A stretch of DNA of 6,290 nt from Sporomusaceae bacterium UBA1887 (GTDB taxonomy: Bacteria > Bacillota > Negativicutes > Sporomusales > DSM-15969): assembly GCA_002337925.1 (NCBI GenBank), contig DDHB01000005.1, forward strand, positions 4,438 through 10,727. The letters run 5' to 3'. The stretch's first letter is position 1, and each line of letters starts with the position of its first letter. Of the stretch, positions 5,578-6,290 are shown in pieces. Below the pieces are notes generated by a model. It ran no database searches and was not told the DNA's origin. It saw only the letters and a program-made list of their open reading frames with translations. The position numbers and the translations under genes were made by a program.

Positions 5578-6290
5578 TTAAGACTGATGTGTTGGTAATA
5601 GGGGGCGGTCCTGCCGGTTTGATGGCGGCTACCAGTGCTGCCGGCGCCGGAGCGGAAGTGCTGCTTGTCGAACGCTCAGAACGTCTTGGCGGGCAGCTGA
5701 TTAAACAGACTCATAAGTTTTTTGGCTCCCGGGAAGAGTACGCTGGCGAACGGGGCATTGATATTGCCGCTAGATTGATTAAGGAAACCGAAGCGCAAGC
5801 TGCAATCACCACGTGGAAGAATGCTACGGTTGCTGGTATATATCCTGATGGAGTGGTGGTTATTGCTTGTAAAGATTCGTTTTATACCGTTCTGCCCCAA
5901 AAGATAATTGTTGCCACCGGGGCAGCTGAAAAAACGATGCTTTTTCCCAATAATGACTTACCAGGAATTTATGGAGCCGGTGCTCTTCAAACGTTGATGA
6001 ATGTCTATGGAATTATGCCGGGAAAGCGTATTTTAATGGTTGGTGCCGGTAATATCGGTGTAATTGTTGCTTATCAGCTGTTGCAAGCAGGCGTTGAGGT
6101 GGCTGGAGTAGTCGAGGCAGCACCCCAGGTGGGTGGTTATGCAGTGCATGCTGCAAAGTTAGCCCGCTATGGAGTGCCTATTTATACATCACATACTATC
6201 AAGGCTGCTCATGGAGAAGAGTGTCTCACAGGAGTGACAATTGCCAGACTGGATGAATGCTGGCAGCCTATTGTGGGAACAGATCGATAT
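5574..6290 (+). CDS. FAD/NAD(P)-dependent oxidoreductase, HcnB-like dehydrogenase subunit (3' end beyond window)
   Basis: The first 239 residues of a pyridine nucleotide-disulfide-type flavoprotein are present, and the frame is open at the window edge. Visible are the FAD-binding GGGPAG (10-15) ending in LVER (31-34), the contact motif GGQL (39-42), VATGAAE (113-119), LPGIYGAGALQTLMN (129-143) and a second nucleotide fold, VGAGNIG (156-162). This matches the large subunit found with HcnA-like [2Fe-2S] proteins: HcnB, opine oxidase subunit A, and proline/hydroxyproline dehydrogenase alpha chains. AAAGGGGA (5559-5566) lies seven bases before ATG, which overlaps the preceding stop. The pair probably oxidises an amino acid, amine or similar compound and delivers electrons to an unseen partner. 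Further subunits are expected downstream. The class is firm; the reaction is not. Confidence 0.9.
   Translation, partial: MIKTDVLVIGGGPAGLMAATSAAGAGAEVLLVERSERLGGQLIKQTHKFFGSREEYAGERGIDIAARLIKETEAQAAITTWKNATVAGIYPDGVVVIACKDSFYTVLPQKIIVATGAAEKTMLFPNNDLPGIYGAGALQTLMNVYGIMPGKRILMVGAGNIGVIVAYQLLQAGVEVAGVVEAAPQVGGYAVHAAKLARYGVPIYTSHTIKAAHGEECLTGVTIARLDECWQPIVGTDRY

Overview
The window looks like chromosomal DNA from a low-to-moderate GC, Gram-positive-lineage anaerobe or facultative bacterium. Strong AGGAGG-type ribosome binding sites, a lipoprotein signal, a Firmicutes-style PAS/sigma-54 activator and sigma-54 promoters all fit. Protein style suggests Negativicutes (Sporomusa/Pelosinus-like), but this is an impression that the sequence alone does not prove. 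No rRNA, tRNA, CRISPR array, insertion sequence or phage gene was seen.

Layout. Bases 1-117 hold a perfect 22-bp palindrome with a T-tract (probable terminator of an upstream gene) and the leader of gene 1. Bases 118-1284 (+) encode a LivJ-type ABC transporter substrate-binding lipoprotein, with no permease or ATPase genes beside it in the window. A long bidirectional terminator (1311-1365) separates it from a convergent gene, 1375-2955 (-), encoding an oleate hydratase of the RGGRM active-site type. Next is a divergent intergenic region with a good sigma-54 promoter (3065-3081) facing a small Cys-rich protein gene (3151-3405). A leader with a palindrome, a possible mini-ORF and a terminator-like hairpin follows. 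It precedes a PAS/AAA+/Fis sigma-54 enhancer-binding protein gene (3596-5068). After another hairpin and an exact-consensus sigma-54 promoter (5231-5247), an operon begins with a small [2Fe-2S] protein (5272-5577) and an FAD/NAD(P) oxidoreductase (5574 to beyond the window end), related to the HcnA/HcnB, opine oxidase and sarcosine/proline dehydrogenase group.

The most coherent system is the right half. The activator gene is flanked by three copies of a 16-bp inverted repeat, TGTCAR-N4-CTGACR. Two copies lie exactly 20 bp apart, about 175-195 bp upstream of the predicted start of the oxidoreductase operon, which is the classic geometry of enhancer sites. The third lies in the activator's own leader. 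The inference is that the activator senses a small molecule through its PAS domain, binds these sites, switches on the amine/amino-acid-type dehydrogenase operon with sigma-54 RNA polymerase and probably controls itself. The small Cys protein has its own sigma-54 promoter and may belong to the same regulon. The substrate cannot be read from this window. The left half (binding protein, oleate hydratase) shows no regulatory link to it.
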